From Streptococcus oralis (GTDB taxonomy: Bacteria; Bacillota; Bacilli; Lactobacillales; Streptococcaceae): 64,000 nucleotides of DNA. Shown here one piece after another: positions 36,384 to 45,988 of the stretch. The translations under genes were made by a program, and so were the position numbers. Every line of letters begins with the position of its first letter. The first letter of the stretch is position 1. The DNA lies in contig NZ_CP066059.1 in NCBI RefSeq assembly GCF_016127915.1, positions 1,198,001-1,262,000 of the forward strand, given 5' to 3'. A model generated the notes under the pieces. That model was given only the letters and a program-made list of their open reading frames with translations, searched no databases and was not told where the DNA came from.

Positions 36384-37238
36384 ATGAAAATTAAAAAATG
36401 GCTCGGTGTAGCAGCGCTTGCTACAGTCGCAGGTTTGACTCTTGCAGCTTGCGGAAATTCAGAAAAGAAAGCAGATAACGAAACAGTTGTCAAAATTGCA
36501 ACAGTTAACCGTAGCGGTTCTGAAGAAGCACGTTGGGATAAAATCCAAGAATTGGTTAAAAAAGATGGAATTAAATTGGAATTCACAGAGTTCACAGACT
36601 ACTCACAACCAAACAAGGCAACTGCTGATGGCGAAGTAGACTTGAACGCTTTCCAACACTACAACTTCTTGAACAACTGGAACAAAGAAAACGGGAAAGA
36701 CCTTGTAGCGATTGCAGATACATATATCTCACCAATCCGCCTTTACTCAGGTAAAAATGGGGAAGAAAACAAGTACACCAAAGTGGAAGAAATCCCAGAT
36801 AAGGGTGAAATCGCCGTACCAAACGATGCAACAAATGAAAGCCGTGCGCTTTACTTGCTTCAATCAGCTGGTTTGATCAAATTGGATGTTTCTGGAACTG
36901 CCCTTGCAACAGTTGCGAACATCACAGAAAATCCAAAGAACTTGAAGATTACTGAATTGGACGCTAGCCAAACAGCTCGTTCATTGTCATCAGTTGATGC
37001 TGCCGTTGTAAACAATACCTTTGTTACAGAAGCAAAATTGGACTACAAGAAAGCACTTTTCAAAGAACAAGCTGATGAAAACTCAAAACAATGGTACAAC
37101 ATCATCGTTGCGAAAAAAGATTGGGAATCATCACCTAAGGCTGATGCCATCAAGAAAATTATCGCAGCTTACCACACTGATGAAGTGAAAAAAGTTATCG
37201 AAGAAACATCAGACGGTTTGGACCAACCAGTTTGGTAA
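36384..37238 (+). CDS. metQ: Methionine-binding lipoprotein MetQ
   Basis: This 284-residue NlpA-family binding protein has a signal with lipobox LAAC, then VVKIATVNRSGSEEARWDK; the family regions DGEVDLNAFQHYNFL and PNDATNESRALYLLQ are clear. AAAGGAG precedes the ATG at 36384. It heads the operon metQ, M20 peptidase, metN, metP and is controlled by the Met-box upstream. Confidence 0.93.
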   Translation: MKIKKWLGVAALATVAGLTLAACGNSEKKADNETVVKIATVNRSGSEEARWDKIQELVKKDGIKLEFTEFTDYSQPNKATADGEVDLNAFQHYNFLNNWNKENGKDLVAIADTYISPIRLYSGKNGEENKYTKVEEIPDKGEIAVPNDATNESRALYLLQSAGLIKLDVSGTALATVANITENPKNLKITELDASQTARSLSSVDAAVVNNTFVTEAKLDYKKALFKEQADENSKQWYNIIVAKKDWESSPKADAIKKIIAAYHTDEVKKVIEETSDGLDQPVW

Positions 37239-37356
37239 TAAGACACAGGGAGGTGGGAGAGAGTTTCCACCTCTTACTTTTGTATAGAGAGTTGATTTTA
37301 AAGAGGCACTTGGGGTCGTTCCAAGGACACAAGTAGGTAGTAGAAAGAGAGAGAAA

Positions 37357-38730
37357 ATGGTTTTTCCTAGCGAACAAGAGCAGATTGAAAAATTTGAGAA
37401 GGATCATGTGGCCCAACATTATTTTGAAGTCTTGCGCACCTTGATTTCCAAGAAATCAGTTTTTGCCCAGCAGGTTGGACTCAAGGAAGTCGCAAACTAT
37501 CTGGGTGAGATTTTCAAGCGTGTAGGAGCTGAAGTCGAGATTGATGAGACTTATACGGCTCCCTTTGTCATGGCGCATTTCAAGAGCTCGCGTCCGGATG
37601 CCAAGACCTTGATCTTCTATAATCACTATGACACCGTGCCAGCGGATGGCGACCAGGTGTGGACAGAGGATCCTTTTACCCTTTCTGTGCGAAATGGCTT
37701 TATGTATGGACGTGGGGTTGATGATGACAAGGGCCACATCACGGCTCGTTTGAGTGCTCTGAGAAAGTATATGCAGCACCATGATGACCTGCCTATCAAT
37801 ATCAGCTTTATCATGGAAGGGGCAGAGGAATCTGCTTCCATGGATCTAGATAAGTATTTAGAGAAACACGCGGACAAACTCCGTGGGGCAGATTTGTTAG
37901 TTTGGGAACAAGGGACCAAAAATGCCTTGGAGCAGTTAGAAATTTCTGGTGGAAACAAGGGAATTGTGACCTTTGATGCCAAGGTAAAAAGTGCTGATGT
38001 GGATATCCACTCGAGTTATGGTGGTGTTGTGGAGTCGGCGTCGTGGTACCTTATCCAGGCCTTAAGTAGCCTGCGAGCTGCTGATGGACGTATTTTGGTA
38101 GAAGGCCTGTACGAGAATGTTCAAGAGCCAAATGAACGAGAACTAGCCTTGGTAGATACCTACGCCCAACGCAATCCTGAGGAAATTAGTCGCATTTATG
38201 GTTTGGAATTGCCTCTCTTACAAGAGGATCGTGCAGCCTTTCTAAAACGGTTCTTTTTCGAGCCGGCCCTTAATATCGAAGGGATTCAATCAGGCTACCA
38301 AGGACAAGGAGTTAAAACGATTTTGCCAGCAGAAGCTAGTGCCAAGCTAGAGGTTCGTTTGGTTCCTGGCCTAGAACCGCATGATGTTCTGGAAAAAATT
38401 CGGAAACAGCTAGACAAAAATGGCTTTGATAAGGTAGAGTTATACTATACCTTGGGAGAGATGAGCTATCGAAGCGATATGAGCGCACCAGCCATTCTCA
38501 ATGTGATCGAGTTGGCCAAGCAATTCTATCCGCAGGGGGTATCAGTCTTGCCGACAACAGCGGGGACAGGACCTATGCATACGGTTTTTGACGCTCTAGA
38601 GGTACCAATGGTGGCCTTCGGTCTAGGAAATGCCAATAGCCGAGACCACGGTGGAGATGAGAACGTGCGAATCGCCGATTACTACACCCATATTGAATTA
38701 GTAGAGGAGCTGATTAGAAGCTATGAGTAG
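37357..38730 (+). CDS. M20-family metallopeptidase
   Basis: This 457-residue protein has the M20 metal and catalytic residues: NHYDTVPA (His, Asp), [10 protein letters not shown] (Asp), MEGAEESAS (Glu-Glu), and RDHGGDENV (last His). It is a di-zinc peptidase, probably acting on dipeptides or acylated amino acids. It lies inside the methionine uptake operon and overlaps metN by 8 bases, so it may release methionine from imported peptides; this is an inference. Confidence 0.9.
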   Translation: MVFPSEQEQIEKFEKDHVAQHYFEVLRTLISKKSVFAQQVGLKEVANYLGEIFKRVGAEVEIDETYTAPFVMAHFKSSRPDAKTLIFYNHYDTVPADGDQVWTEDPFTLSVRNGFMYGRGVDDDKGHITARLSALRKYMQHHDDLPINISFIMEGAEESASMDLDKYLEKHADKLRGADLLVWEQGTKNALEQLEISGGNKGIVTFDAKVKSADVDIHSSYGGVVESASWYLIQALSSLRAADGRILVEGLYENVQEPNERELALVDTYAQRNPEEISRIYGLELPLLQEDRAAFLKRFFFEPALNIEGIQSGYQGQGVKTILPAEASAKLEVRLVPGLEPHDVLEKIRKQLDKNGFDKVELYYTLGEMSYRSDMSAPAILNVIELAKQFYPQGVSVLPTTAGTGPMHTVFDALEVPMVAFGLGNANSRDHGGDENVRIADYYTHIELVEELIRSYE

Positions 38731-39784
38731 AGATATTATCAAGTTAGATCAGATCGATGTGACTTTTCACCAGAAGAAGAGAACCATCACAGCAGTCAAG
38801 GATGTGACCATTCACATCCAAGAAGGGGATATCTACGGAATCGTTGGATATTCTGGAGCAGGGAAATCCACTCTTGTACGGGTGATTAACCTCTTGCAAA
38901 AACCATCTGCAGGAAAAATTACTATTGACGACGATGTAATTTTTAACGGCAGAGTGACCTTGACAGCAGAGCAGTTGCGTCGTAAGCGTCAAGATATTGG
39001 GATGATTTTCCAGCACTTTAATCTGATGAGTCAAAAGACAGCAGAGGAGAATGTAGCCTTTGCCCTTAAACATTCTGGACTCAGCAAGGAAGAAAAGAAA
39101 GCCAAAGTAGCTAAGTTGTTGGACTTGGTTGGCTTGGCTGATCGTGCTGAAAACTACCCTTCACAACTATCAGGAGGGCAAAAACAGCGTGTAGCTATTG
39201 CGCGTGCCTTGGCAAATGATCCGAAAATTTTGATTTCAGACGAGTCAACATCTGCTCTTGACCCTAAGACAACCAAGCAGATTCTGGCCTTGTTGCAAGA
39301 TTTGAACCAAAAATTAGGATTGACAGTTGTCTTGATTACGCATGAAATGCAGATTGTCAAAGACATTGCTAATCGTGTAGCAGTCATGCAGGATGGTCGT
39401 TTGATTGAAGAGGGCAGTGTCCTTGAAATCTTCTCAGATCCTAAACAACCTTTGACCCAGGACTTTATCTCAACTGCCACAGGTATTGACGAAGCCATGG
39501 TTAAGATTGAGAAGCAAGAAATCGTAGAACATTTATCTGAGAACAGTATTTTAGTGCAACTCAAGTATGCAGGGGCTTCAACAGACGAGCCACTTTTGAA
39601 TGAATTGTACAAACATTACCAAGTAACGGCCAATATCCTCTATGGAAATATCGAAATTCTCGATGGCACTCCTGTTGGAGAATTGGTTGTGGTCTTGTCA
39701 GGGGAAAAAGCAGCGCTAGTAGGTGCTCAAGAAGCCATTCGTCAGGCTGGTGTGCAGTTAAAAGTATTGAAGGGAGGACAGTAA
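38723..39784 (+). CDS. metN: Methionine ABC transporter ATPase MetN
   Basis: This 353-residue ATPase has Walker [10 protein letters not shown] (about residue 38), signature [10 protein letters not shown], Walker [14 protein letters not shown], and the C-terminal NIL/ACT-like domain (from about 270) that lets methionine inhibit transport. It is coupled to the peptidase gene and followed after 1 base by metP. Confidence 0.95.
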   Translation: MSRDIIKLDQIDVTFHQKKRTITAVKDVTIHIQEGDIYGIVGYSGAGKSTLVRVINLLQKPSAGKITIDDDVIFNGRVTLTAEQLRRKRQDIGMIFQHFNLMSQKTAEENVAFALKHSGLSKEEKKAKVAKLLDLVGLADRAENYPSQLSGGQKQRVAIARALANDPKILISDESTSALDPKTTKQILALLQDLNQKLGLTVVLITHEMQIVKDIANRVAVMQDGRLIEEGSVLEIFSDPKQPLTQDFISTATGIDEAMVKIEKQEIVEHLSENSILVQLKYAGASTDEPLLNELYKHYQVTANILYGNIEILDGTPVGELVVVLSGEKAALVGAQEAIRQAGVQLKVLKGGQ

Positions 39785-39785
39785 A

Positions 39786-40478
39786 ATGACAGAGTTGATT
39801 CAAACTTACTTACCAAATGTCTACAAGATGGGCTGGTCAGGTCAGGCAGGCTGGGGAACAGCCATTTACCTAACTCTTTATATGACAGTTCTTTCCTTTA
39901 TTATCGGAGGGTTCTTGGGGTTGGTAGCAGGTCTTTTCCTCGTCTTGACAGCGCCAGGAGGTGTCTTGGAGAACAAGGTCGTTTTCTGGATTTTAGACAA
40001 GATTACCTCTATTTTCCGTGCGGTACCATTTATCATCCTCTTGGCAATCATGTCGCCACTTTCTCACTTAATCGTCAAGACTAGTATCGGACCAAATGCA
40101 GCCCTTGTCCCCCTTTCTTTTGCGGTCTTTGCCTTCTTTGCCCGTCAGGTGCAGGTGGTCTTGGCTGAACTGGATGGTGGTGTTATTGAGGCGGCTCAAG
40201 CGAGCGGAGCGACATTCTGGGACATCGTGGGTGTTTACCTATCAGAAGGTCTGCCAGATTTGATTCGTGTGACGACTGTGACCTTGATTTCCCTTGTTGG
40301 GGAAACAGCTATGGCGGGAGCAGTTGGTGCTGGTGGTATCGGTAACGTAGCCATTGCCTATGGATTCAACCGCTACAATCACGATGTGACCATCTTGGCA
40401 ACTATTATTATCATCTTGATTATCTTTACAATTCAGTTCTTGGGAGATTTCTTGACCAAGAAATTAAGTCATAAATAA
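39786..40478 (+). CDS. metP: Methionine ABC transporter permease MetP (MetI)
   Basis: This 230-residue membrane protein has five or six helices and the ABC-permease EAA loop (GVIEAAQASGATFWDIVGVY). It is the last gene of the operon, with a terminator directly behind it. Confidence 0.94.
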   Translation: MTELIQTYLPNVYKMGWSGQAGWGTAIYLTLYMTVLSFIIGGFLGLVAGLFLVLTAPGGVLENKVVFWILDKITSIFRAVPFIILLAIMSPLSHLIVKTSIGPNAALVPLSFAVFAFFARQVQVVLAELDGGVIEAAQASGATFWDIVGVYLSEGLPDLIRVTTVTLISLVGETAMAGAVGAGGIGNVAIAYGFNRYNHDVTILATIIIILIIFTIQFLGDFLTKKLSHK

Positions 40479-40503
40479 AAAGAGCCGAAGGGCTCTTTTT
40501 TAG
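40476..40503 (+). terminator. Terminator of the methionine operon
   Basis: AAAGAGCC and GGCTCTTT form a tight hairpin with a 4-base loop and a T run. It also faces the convergent gene at 40507. Confidence 0.9.
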
Positions 40504-40506
40504 TGA

Positions 40507-41076
40507 TTAGATCTTGTGTGTAAGCTTTTTACTAATGGCTTGCCCAACCACAGCCCCAATCAAGGCACAAAGGAGAATGCTTGCGACAAAGAGAAAAATT
40601 TTGTCTAGCTCTGGAGCGACCATGATACGGTCAATGTATTCCTGAGATTTTCCACGAGCGAGGAGAGCTGCCTCGTAGGATGCTGGATTGATCCACATGA
40701 GGAGGATAGGACCACTTGTGCTAAAAGTAAAGACGAGGAAGGAGAAAAGATTTTTAATCTTATCCTGATAGTGGCCGAGACGAGCGATAGCATCTGCTGC
40801 AAGACCACAGGCGAGTCCTGGGAGAAAGGCTCTAGCGCCATGCTTGCTGGCTAGGAAGAAAATTGCCATAAAAAGTCCTAGAGTGGTGATAGCACCAAAA
40901 CGAGGGACCTTCGTCAAAAGAAGCATGTAGACACTGCCACCGACAAGGGCAGAAAAGGCAGGTGCGTAGAACATATTGCCTGTTTGGTCGACCAGGTGTC
41001 CTAGGAAGACTCCAATCCCTACACAAAGAAAGTAGAGGACGGTGGCCAAGAGGGTGGTTAAGATATTTTTCTTCAT
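40507..41076 (-). CDS. MptD-family putative ECF transporter S component
   Basis: This 189-residue protein has about five membrane helices and starts MKKNILTTLLATVLYFLCVG. AAGGAG before the ATG at 41076 decides the start over the longer frame to 41118. The resemblance is to MptD-type S components, which bind a small ligand and pair with a shared ECF module. No ligand can be assigned. Confidence 0.75.
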   Translation of the reverse strand: MKKNILTTLLATVLYFLCVGIGVFLGHLVDQTGNMFYAPAFSALVGGSVYMLLLTKVPRFGAITTLGLFMAIFFLASKHGARAFLPGLACGLAADAIARLGHYQDKIKNLFSFLVFTFSTSGPILLMWINPASYEAALLARGKSQEYIDRIMVAPELDKIFLFVASILLCALIGAVVGQAISKKLTHKI

Positions 41077-41171
41077 GAGAATCTCCTTGATGCGAATTAA
41101 CAAAACCAATTGTATCACGCTTTTTGAGGATTGTAAATGGGAGTTCTATATTTTTGAAAACGCTTGAAATA

Positions 41172-41180
41172 TGATATAAT
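41172..41180 (+). promoter_or_regulatory. Extended -10 promoter of the yesL-TCS07 operon
   Basis: TGATATAAT is a complete extended -10 box, 30 bases before the YesL-like gene. Confidence 0.65.
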
Positions 41181-41209
41181 AGGTACATCGTTAGTTTAAG
41201 GAGAGTAGC

Positions 41210-41824
41210 ATGGGAAAATTTCTAGAATTCGTCTTTAATCGTATCTTTTTGGGAATGATGGCGACGGCTTATTTCTGGCTATTAACACTAGCAGGAGGAG
41301 TGGTATTTGGTTTGGCACCAGCTAGTGCAACTCTTATGAGTTTGTATGCGGAACATGGTTATACCTATCGAGCCTACCATTTGAAGGAAGCTTGGGAATT
41401 GTATAAGAGCAATTTTGTCAAGAGTAATCTGGCTTTCTATAGTTTTGTGTTTGTGGATCTTGTCCTAGTTTATGGTTTGTATCTTCTAGTTCAATTGCCC
41501 CACCAGACGATTTTCCACCTCTTGGCGACCTTTCTCAATGTCCTTGTAGTTGCTCTTGTCTTTCTAGCCTATACTGTTTCCTTGAAACTTCAGGTGTACT
41601 TTGATTTATCCTACCAAAATACCTTGAAACTATCCCTTATCGGGATTTTTATGAGCCTACCTGCGATTGCCAAGGTTTTACTCGGGTCCGCTCTCCTTGT
41701 AGGAGTTGGTTATTATATGCCTGCCTTGCTCTTTTTTGTAGGAATTGGAATGTGGCATTTCTTTATCAGTGATATGTTGGAACCTATTTATGAAAGTATC
41801 CATGAAAAATTGGCGACAAAATAG
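41210..41824 (+). CDS. YesL-like DUF624 membrane protein
   Basis: This 204-residue protein has about five membrane helices and starts MGKFLEFVFNRIFLGMMATAYFW. DUF624 proteins regularly sit next to YesM/YesN two-component systems, as here, and are thought to help carbohydrate-related signalling. The kinase gene begins inside its 3' end. Confidence 0.85.
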   Translation: MGKFLEFVFNRIFLGMMATAYFWLLTLAGGVVFGLAPASATLMSLYAEHGYTYRAYHLKEAWELYKSNFVKSNLAFYSFVFVDLVLVYGLYLLVQLPHQTIFHLLATFLNVLVVALVFLAYTVSLKLQVYFDLSYQNTLKLSLIGIFMSLPAIAKVLLGSALLVGVGYYMPALLFFVGIGMWHFFISDMLEPIYESIHEKLATK

Positions 41825-43472
41825 AATGAAGCAGTTTTGGCTTCACTCTCTTTTACGGATTTATAGTTTGGTTATGATCGTGGTCATTGCCAGTTTTGCG
41901 ATTATGCTATCGTATGCTGACTGGGACTCGCGTGAGAAAGAGGCCCAACGGGTTGCAGAACGTGTGACCACTCGGACAGTGAGTGAAGTGGAATATTATC
42001 ACAGAGAGTCAACTCAACTTGCTCAGTCTTTGGTTGAAAATCAGGCCCGCATCGAAGGAATTTACAAGTATTTCAGTCTCAGCACACCAGACTATTTCTA
42101 TTGGCAATTAGAGCGTAAAACTTCGCCTTATATCTCTGTTTCCCTGTATGAAAATATTGATGACCTCTATGTTCGGAATGATTTTGTGACTGGAGTGGCT
42201 ATTGTTCTTCAGGACTACAAGGAAGTATATGTTTCGACTAGAGAAAAACGCAGTGGAGAGAAAGTTCCTGCGGAGGATTTTAAGCCAACAGCCAATAGTT
42301 TTGCCATTCCTGTTTCTGATCCTGTGTCTGACAAGGATTTAGGAGTGATTTATATCTCCCTATCCCCAGATGTTTTACATGGCGCTATTGACAATACTCG
42401 AGGCCATATACCAATGGCTGTAACAGTAACTTCGCCTTTTGAGACTGAGATGTTCCATATTGGGGAGAAGGTCTCAGCCGAGCGAGAAAACTGGTTTGTA
42501 GGTGTCACCTCTCACGGTTATCAGGTTCGAGTTGCTGTTCCTAAAAATTTTGTTCTTACAGGAACTTTGACGAGTTCAGCTGTCATTATTGGGCTAAGTA
42601 TTCTCTTTATCATCATTTTGTACGTGACCCTTAGACAGACTTTTTCAAATTACCAAAAGCAGGTCGTAGACCTAGTAGATTCGATCGAGGTGATTGCTCA
42701 AGGAGAAGAAGGCCTTCGAATCGATACCTCTGAAAAAGACCAAGAGTTGCTTCTCATTGCAGAAACAACCAATGATATGTTGGATCGCCTGGAAAAAAAT
42801 ATCCACGATATCTATCAGCTAGAGCTCAGTCAAAAGGATGCCAATATGCGAGCCCTACAGGCTCAAATCAATCCTCACTTTATGTACAATACTCTAGAGT
42901 TTTTACGGATGTATGCCGTCATGCAAAGTCAGGATGAACTGGCAGATATTATCTATGAATTTAGTAGCTTGTTACGCAACAATATCTCCGATGAGCGGGA
43001 AACGACGTTGAAGCAGGAGTTGGAATTTTGCCGAAAATATAGCTATCTCTGTATGGTACGTTATCCTAAATCCATTGCTTATGGTTTCAAGATTGCACCA
43101 GAATTGGAAGAAATGAGGATTCCAAAATTTACACTCCAACCATTAGTAGAAAACTACTTTGCCCATGGTGTTGACCATCGCAGAACGGATAATGTCATCA
43201 GTATCAAAGCCTTGAAGGGCCAAGACTTCGTTGAAATCCTAGTGGAAGACAATGGTCGGGGCATGACCGCTGAGAAACTAGCTAGTTTGCAAGAAAAATT
43301 AGCTCAACGAAGTTTTGAACACGAGGCAAGCTATAGTGGGGAGCGGCAGTCAATTGGAATAGTCAATGTACACGAACGCTTTGTTCTCTATTTTGGGGAT
43401 CGCTACCAAATCAGTGTAGAGTCAGCTGAGCAAGAGGGTGTTCGTTACCATATCACTATCCAGGATGAATAG
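41802..43472 (+). CDS. YesM-type sensor histidine kinase (HK07-like)
   Basis: This is a kinase of about 556 residues: membrane helix (about 15-35), extracellular sensor domain, second helix (about 255-278), HAMP, then the His_kinase core with QINPHFMYN (phospho-His) and HATPase motifs LQPLVENYFAHG and EDNGRGM. The ATG at 41802 overlaps the YesL-like gene by 23 bases and has a weak GAAAG site; ATG 41826 is an alternative without one. It matches TCS07 of pneumococcus by gene order, reported to respond to host glycans. Confidence 0.88.
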   Translation: MKNWRQNRMKQFWLHSLLRIYSLVMIVVIASFAIMLSYADWDSREKEAQRVAERVTTRTVSEVEYYHRESTQLAQSLVENQARIEGIYKYFSLSTPDYFYWQLERKTSPYISVSLYENIDDLYVRNDFVTGVAIVLQDYKEVYVSTREKRSGEKVPAEDFKPTANSFAIPVSDPVSDKDLGVIYISLSPDVLHGAIDNTRGHIPMAVTVTSPFETEMFHIGEKVSAERENWFVGVTSHGYQVRVAVPKNFVLTGTLTSSAVIIGLSILFIIILYVTLRQTFSNYQKQVVDLVDSIEVIAQGEEGLRIDTSEKDQELLLIAETTNDMLDRLEKNIHDIYQLELSQKDANMRALQAQINPHFMYNTLEFLRMYAVMQSQDELADIIYEFSSLLRNNISDERETTLKQELEFCRKYSYLCMVRYPKSIAYGFKIAPELEEMRIPKFTLQPLVENYFAHGVDHRRTDNVISIKALKGQDFVEILVEDNGRGMTAEKLASLQEKLAQRSFEHEASYSGERQSIGIVNVHERFVLYFGDRYQISVESAEQEGVRYHITIQDE

Positions 43473-43483
43473 AAAGGGTAGAA

Positions 43484-44770
43484 ATGTATAAAGTTTTATT
43501 AATAGACGATGAGTACATGGTGACAGAGGGGCTCAAGCGATTAATCCCCTTTGAAAAATGGGATATGCAAGTCGTCGCAACAGCTAATCACGCAGATGAT
43601 GCTTTGGACTATGTTAAGAAAAATCCAGTAGATGTGGTCATTTCCGATGTCAACATGCCAGATAAGACCGGGCTTGAGATGATTAGGGAAATGAAAGAGC
43701 TACTTCCAGATACCTATTATATCTTGCTGTCTGGTTATCAGGAGTTTGACTACGTCAAAAAAGCCATGAACCTTAGTGTCGTGGATTATCTGGTCAAGCC
43801 AGTAGACAAGGTGGAGTTGGGCCATTTATTAGAAAAGATTGCGCAGCAGCTTCAGGAAAAGGTGGAACAAAGTCAGACCCTCAGTCAAGAATTGGATGAG
43901 ACAGGATTTACGAACTACCTGTCAGGTAAAGACAGCTGGTGGATAGGACTTTCAAAGGAAAAGCAGGGCTCTTTTACCATTCCTTACTACGTTTTGGGGC
44001 AAGACTGGCAGATTTTCATCTCTGATCAGCCACTAGATGGCATCATCGTGACACCATTTGAAGCACCCTACCAGCAGTCCTTTGAGAATTGGAAGATCAA
44101 CGCTGAAAAAGCCCTCTTCTACGGTTCAGTCAATCTAGAAAAATCCGAGAGTTTGTTCACTTATTATGAGCCGATTTATCGGGTGATTATCCAAGGGAAT
44201 ATCAATCAAATCATCGAAGAATTGACCTTGCTAGAGAAGGTTGTTTTGGAGAATACTCCGCGCGTGGCCATCACGAAGCAGCTCTTCACCCAGTTTGTCA
44301 TGGATGTCTTTCATTTGTTTGAACACCTAAAAGCAGATGATATGACTGAGATAGTCAAAGCTATTCATGCCATTAACACCTTTGAAGAATTGGTTTCCTA
44401 TATCAAAGAAACCTTGACCAAGTTCTTTGGCCAGTACCGCATGAATGAAAATGTGGTGAGCGTGCTGGAGGTGATTGGGCGTGATTATCAGAAAGAGCTC
44501 TCACTTAAGGACATCAGCAAGGATCTCTTTATCAATCCTGTCTATCTCGGTCAGCTGATCAAGAGGGAAACCAACTCAACCTTTGCGGAATTGCTCAATA
44601 AACAGCGAATTAAGGCAGCGCAGCAACTCTTACTTTCGACCAGTGATAGTATTGAAGATATTTGCTATGCAGTTGGCTATAGTAATGTTGGATATTTCTA
44701 TAAGGTTTTCCGTAAATTGTGCGGAAAATCACCGAAAGCTTATCGGAAACAAGTTGAAACTAGCTTGTAA
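43484..44770 (+). CDS. YesN-type AraC-family response regulator (RR07-like)
   Basis: This 428-residue regulator has a receiver domain (residues 1-120) with DDEYMVTEGL and phospho-Asp in VVISDVNMPDKTG, a middle region of unclear fold, and a C-terminal AraC helix-turn-helix pair (about 325-428, YLGQLIKRETNSTFAELLN and YSNVGYFYKVFRK). It starts 11 bases after the kinase and is its partner. Confidence 0.92.
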   Translation: MYKVLLIDDEYMVTEGLKRLIPFEKWDMQVVATANHADDALDYVKKNPVDVVISDVNMPDKTGLEMIREMKELLPDTYYILLSGYQEFDYVKKAMNLSVVDYLVKPVDKVELGHLLEKIAQQLQEKVEQSQTLSQELDETGFTNYLSGKDSWWIGLSKEKQGSFTIPYYVLGQDWQIFISDQPLDGIIVTPFEAPYQQSFENWKINAEKALFYGSVNLEKSESLFTYYEPIYRVIIQGNINQIIEELTLLEKVVLENTPRVAITKQLFTQFVMDVFHLFEHLKADDMTEIVKAIHAINTFEELVSYIKETLTKFFGQYRMNENVVSVLEVIGRDYQKELSLKDISKDLFINPVYLGQLIKRETNSTFAELLNKQRIKAAQQLLLSTSDSIEDICYAVGYSNVGYFYKVFRKLCGKSPKAYRKQVETSL

Positions 44771-44828
44771 AAGTTGTATTCCTGTACAAAAAATGCTATA
44801 ATGTTCAAAATATCTTATGGAGGAAAAT

Positions 44829-45362
44829 ATGAAAAAGAATCCTATTTATCTTTGGGTCTTGTTAGTCCTATCAGCCCTCATTTCATCTATGTCATTATTT
44901 GGAATCTTGAGTCCATTGCCAAGTAAAGATGTGCTTCGTGCTAGCCTGGCGAATAGCGGGACGCTTACTGCTCAGCAATTAGAAGACACAGTCAACTATA
45001 CTTACCAAGTAACAGCGTCATCGCACTCTATTTTTAATACGTTGTTGATTGTTTTATCTGCAATTTTAGTTGTAGTAGCCTTTGTATTTCTAGTACGTAA
45101 AAATGTGCAATTCGCAAACTATGCTTATATTGGCTATGTTCTACTAGCGATTGTTGGTTTGGTTTATAGCTATATGAACGTTCAAGATGCGGTTCAATTA
45201 ATCAAAGATTCTACCCTCGGCCTAGGAATGGGAGCACTAGCACAAGGAACGAATATTTTGTTCATCATTATCAATGTTCTCTTTTTAGCCTTAGTCTTTT
45301 ACAAGATGTGGCGCCAACAAAAAGATTTGGCCGAAGAAGTCGAAGCAGAAGAAGTTGCCTAA
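44829..45362 (+). CDS. Four-helix membrane protein, function unknown
   Basis: This 177-residue protein has four hydrophobic segments (near 5-27, 68-88, 97-117 and 137-160) and an acidic tail (QKDLAEEVEAEEVA). GGAGG before the ATG at 44829 decides the start. It lies 58 bases after the TCS07 regulator and may be part of the same unit. No family recognised. Confidence 0.7.
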   Translation: MKKNPIYLWVLLVLSALISSMSLFGILSPLPSKDVLRASLANSGTLTAQQLEDTVNYTYQVTASSHSIFNTLLIVLSAILVVVAFVFLVRKNVQFANYAYIGYVLLAIVGLVYSYMNVQDAVQLIKDSTLGLGMGALAQGTNILFIIINVLFLALVFYKMWRQQKDLAEEVEAEEVA

Positions 45363-45369
45363 GTATTGA

Positions 45370-45413
45370 CAAAAAAGAGCTATCAAGTTACAATCTTGGT
45401 AGTTCTTTTTTAA
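45370..45413 (+). terminator. Terminator before nrdI
   Basis: AAGAGCTATCAAG and CTTGGTAGTTCTT form a 13-bp stem with G-U pairs, then a T run. Confidence 0.85.
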
Positions 45414-45438
45414 TCGTAAACAAAAAATCGAGGTCAAC

Positions 45439-45909
45439 ATGAAAAAAATATTCCTAGTGTATATCAGTCTGAGTGGGAATACAGAGAGTTTTGTAACCCG
45501 ACTCAAGGACTATCTCTTGTCTCAGTACGAAGAGATTGAGGTCCAAAAAATCCATATCAAGGATTTGGTCAAGGAAGGCCAAGAATTCTTTGAAATGGAA
45601 CATCCCTATGTCGCTTTCTTGCCGACCTATCTGGAAGGTGGAAATGGTGTCGATAACGGCGATGTTGAGATTCTAACGACTCCAGTGGGGGATTTTATCG
45701 CTTATGGAGACAATGCTAGTAAGTGTTTTGGGGTAGTGGGTTCCGGTAATCGCAATTTTAACAATCAATACTGCCTAACAGCTAAGCAGTATAGCCAGCG
45801 CTTTGGTTTCCCGGTCCTAGCAGACTTTGAAATGCGTGGTATGCTGGGAGATATTAAAAAGGTCGCAGCAATTATCGCGGACTTGTATGAGTTAGAAACA
45901 GAAAAATAA
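45439..45909 (+). CDS. nrdI: NrdI flavodoxin-like protein
   Basis: This 156-residue flavoprotein has the FMN phosphate loop SLSGNTESF (about residues 10-18) and [12 protein letters not shown]. NrdI activates the manganese-tyrosyl radical of class Ib ribonucleotide reductase. No nrdE or nrdF is adjacent. GAGG precedes the ATG. Confidence 0.9.
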   Translation: MKKIFLVYISLSGNTESFVTRLKDYLLSQYEEIEVQKIHIKDLVKEGQEFFEMEHPYVAFLPTYLEGGNGVDNGDVEILTTPVGDFIAYGDNASKCFGVVGSGNRNFNNQYCLTAKQYSQRFGFPVLADFEMRGMLGDIKKVAAIIADLYELETEK

Positions 45910-45921
45910 AGTAGTACTGAG

Positions 45922-45949
45922 GGCAGTTGAGATTTTCAACTGCTTTTGT
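45922..45949 (+). terminator. Terminator of nrdI
   Basis: GCAGTTGA and TCAACTGC form a perfect 8-bp stem with TTTT after. Confidence 0.75.
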
Positions 45950-45953
45950 GTAT

Positions 45954-45979
45954 GTAAAAAGCACCCTGTAAGGGTGCCA
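45954..45979 (-). terminator. Terminator of the Nramp-like gene
   Basis: GCACCCT and AGGGTGC pair perfectly with a 3-base loop. Leftward a T run follows. Confidence 0.8.
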
Positions 45980-45988
45980 TTTTATAAA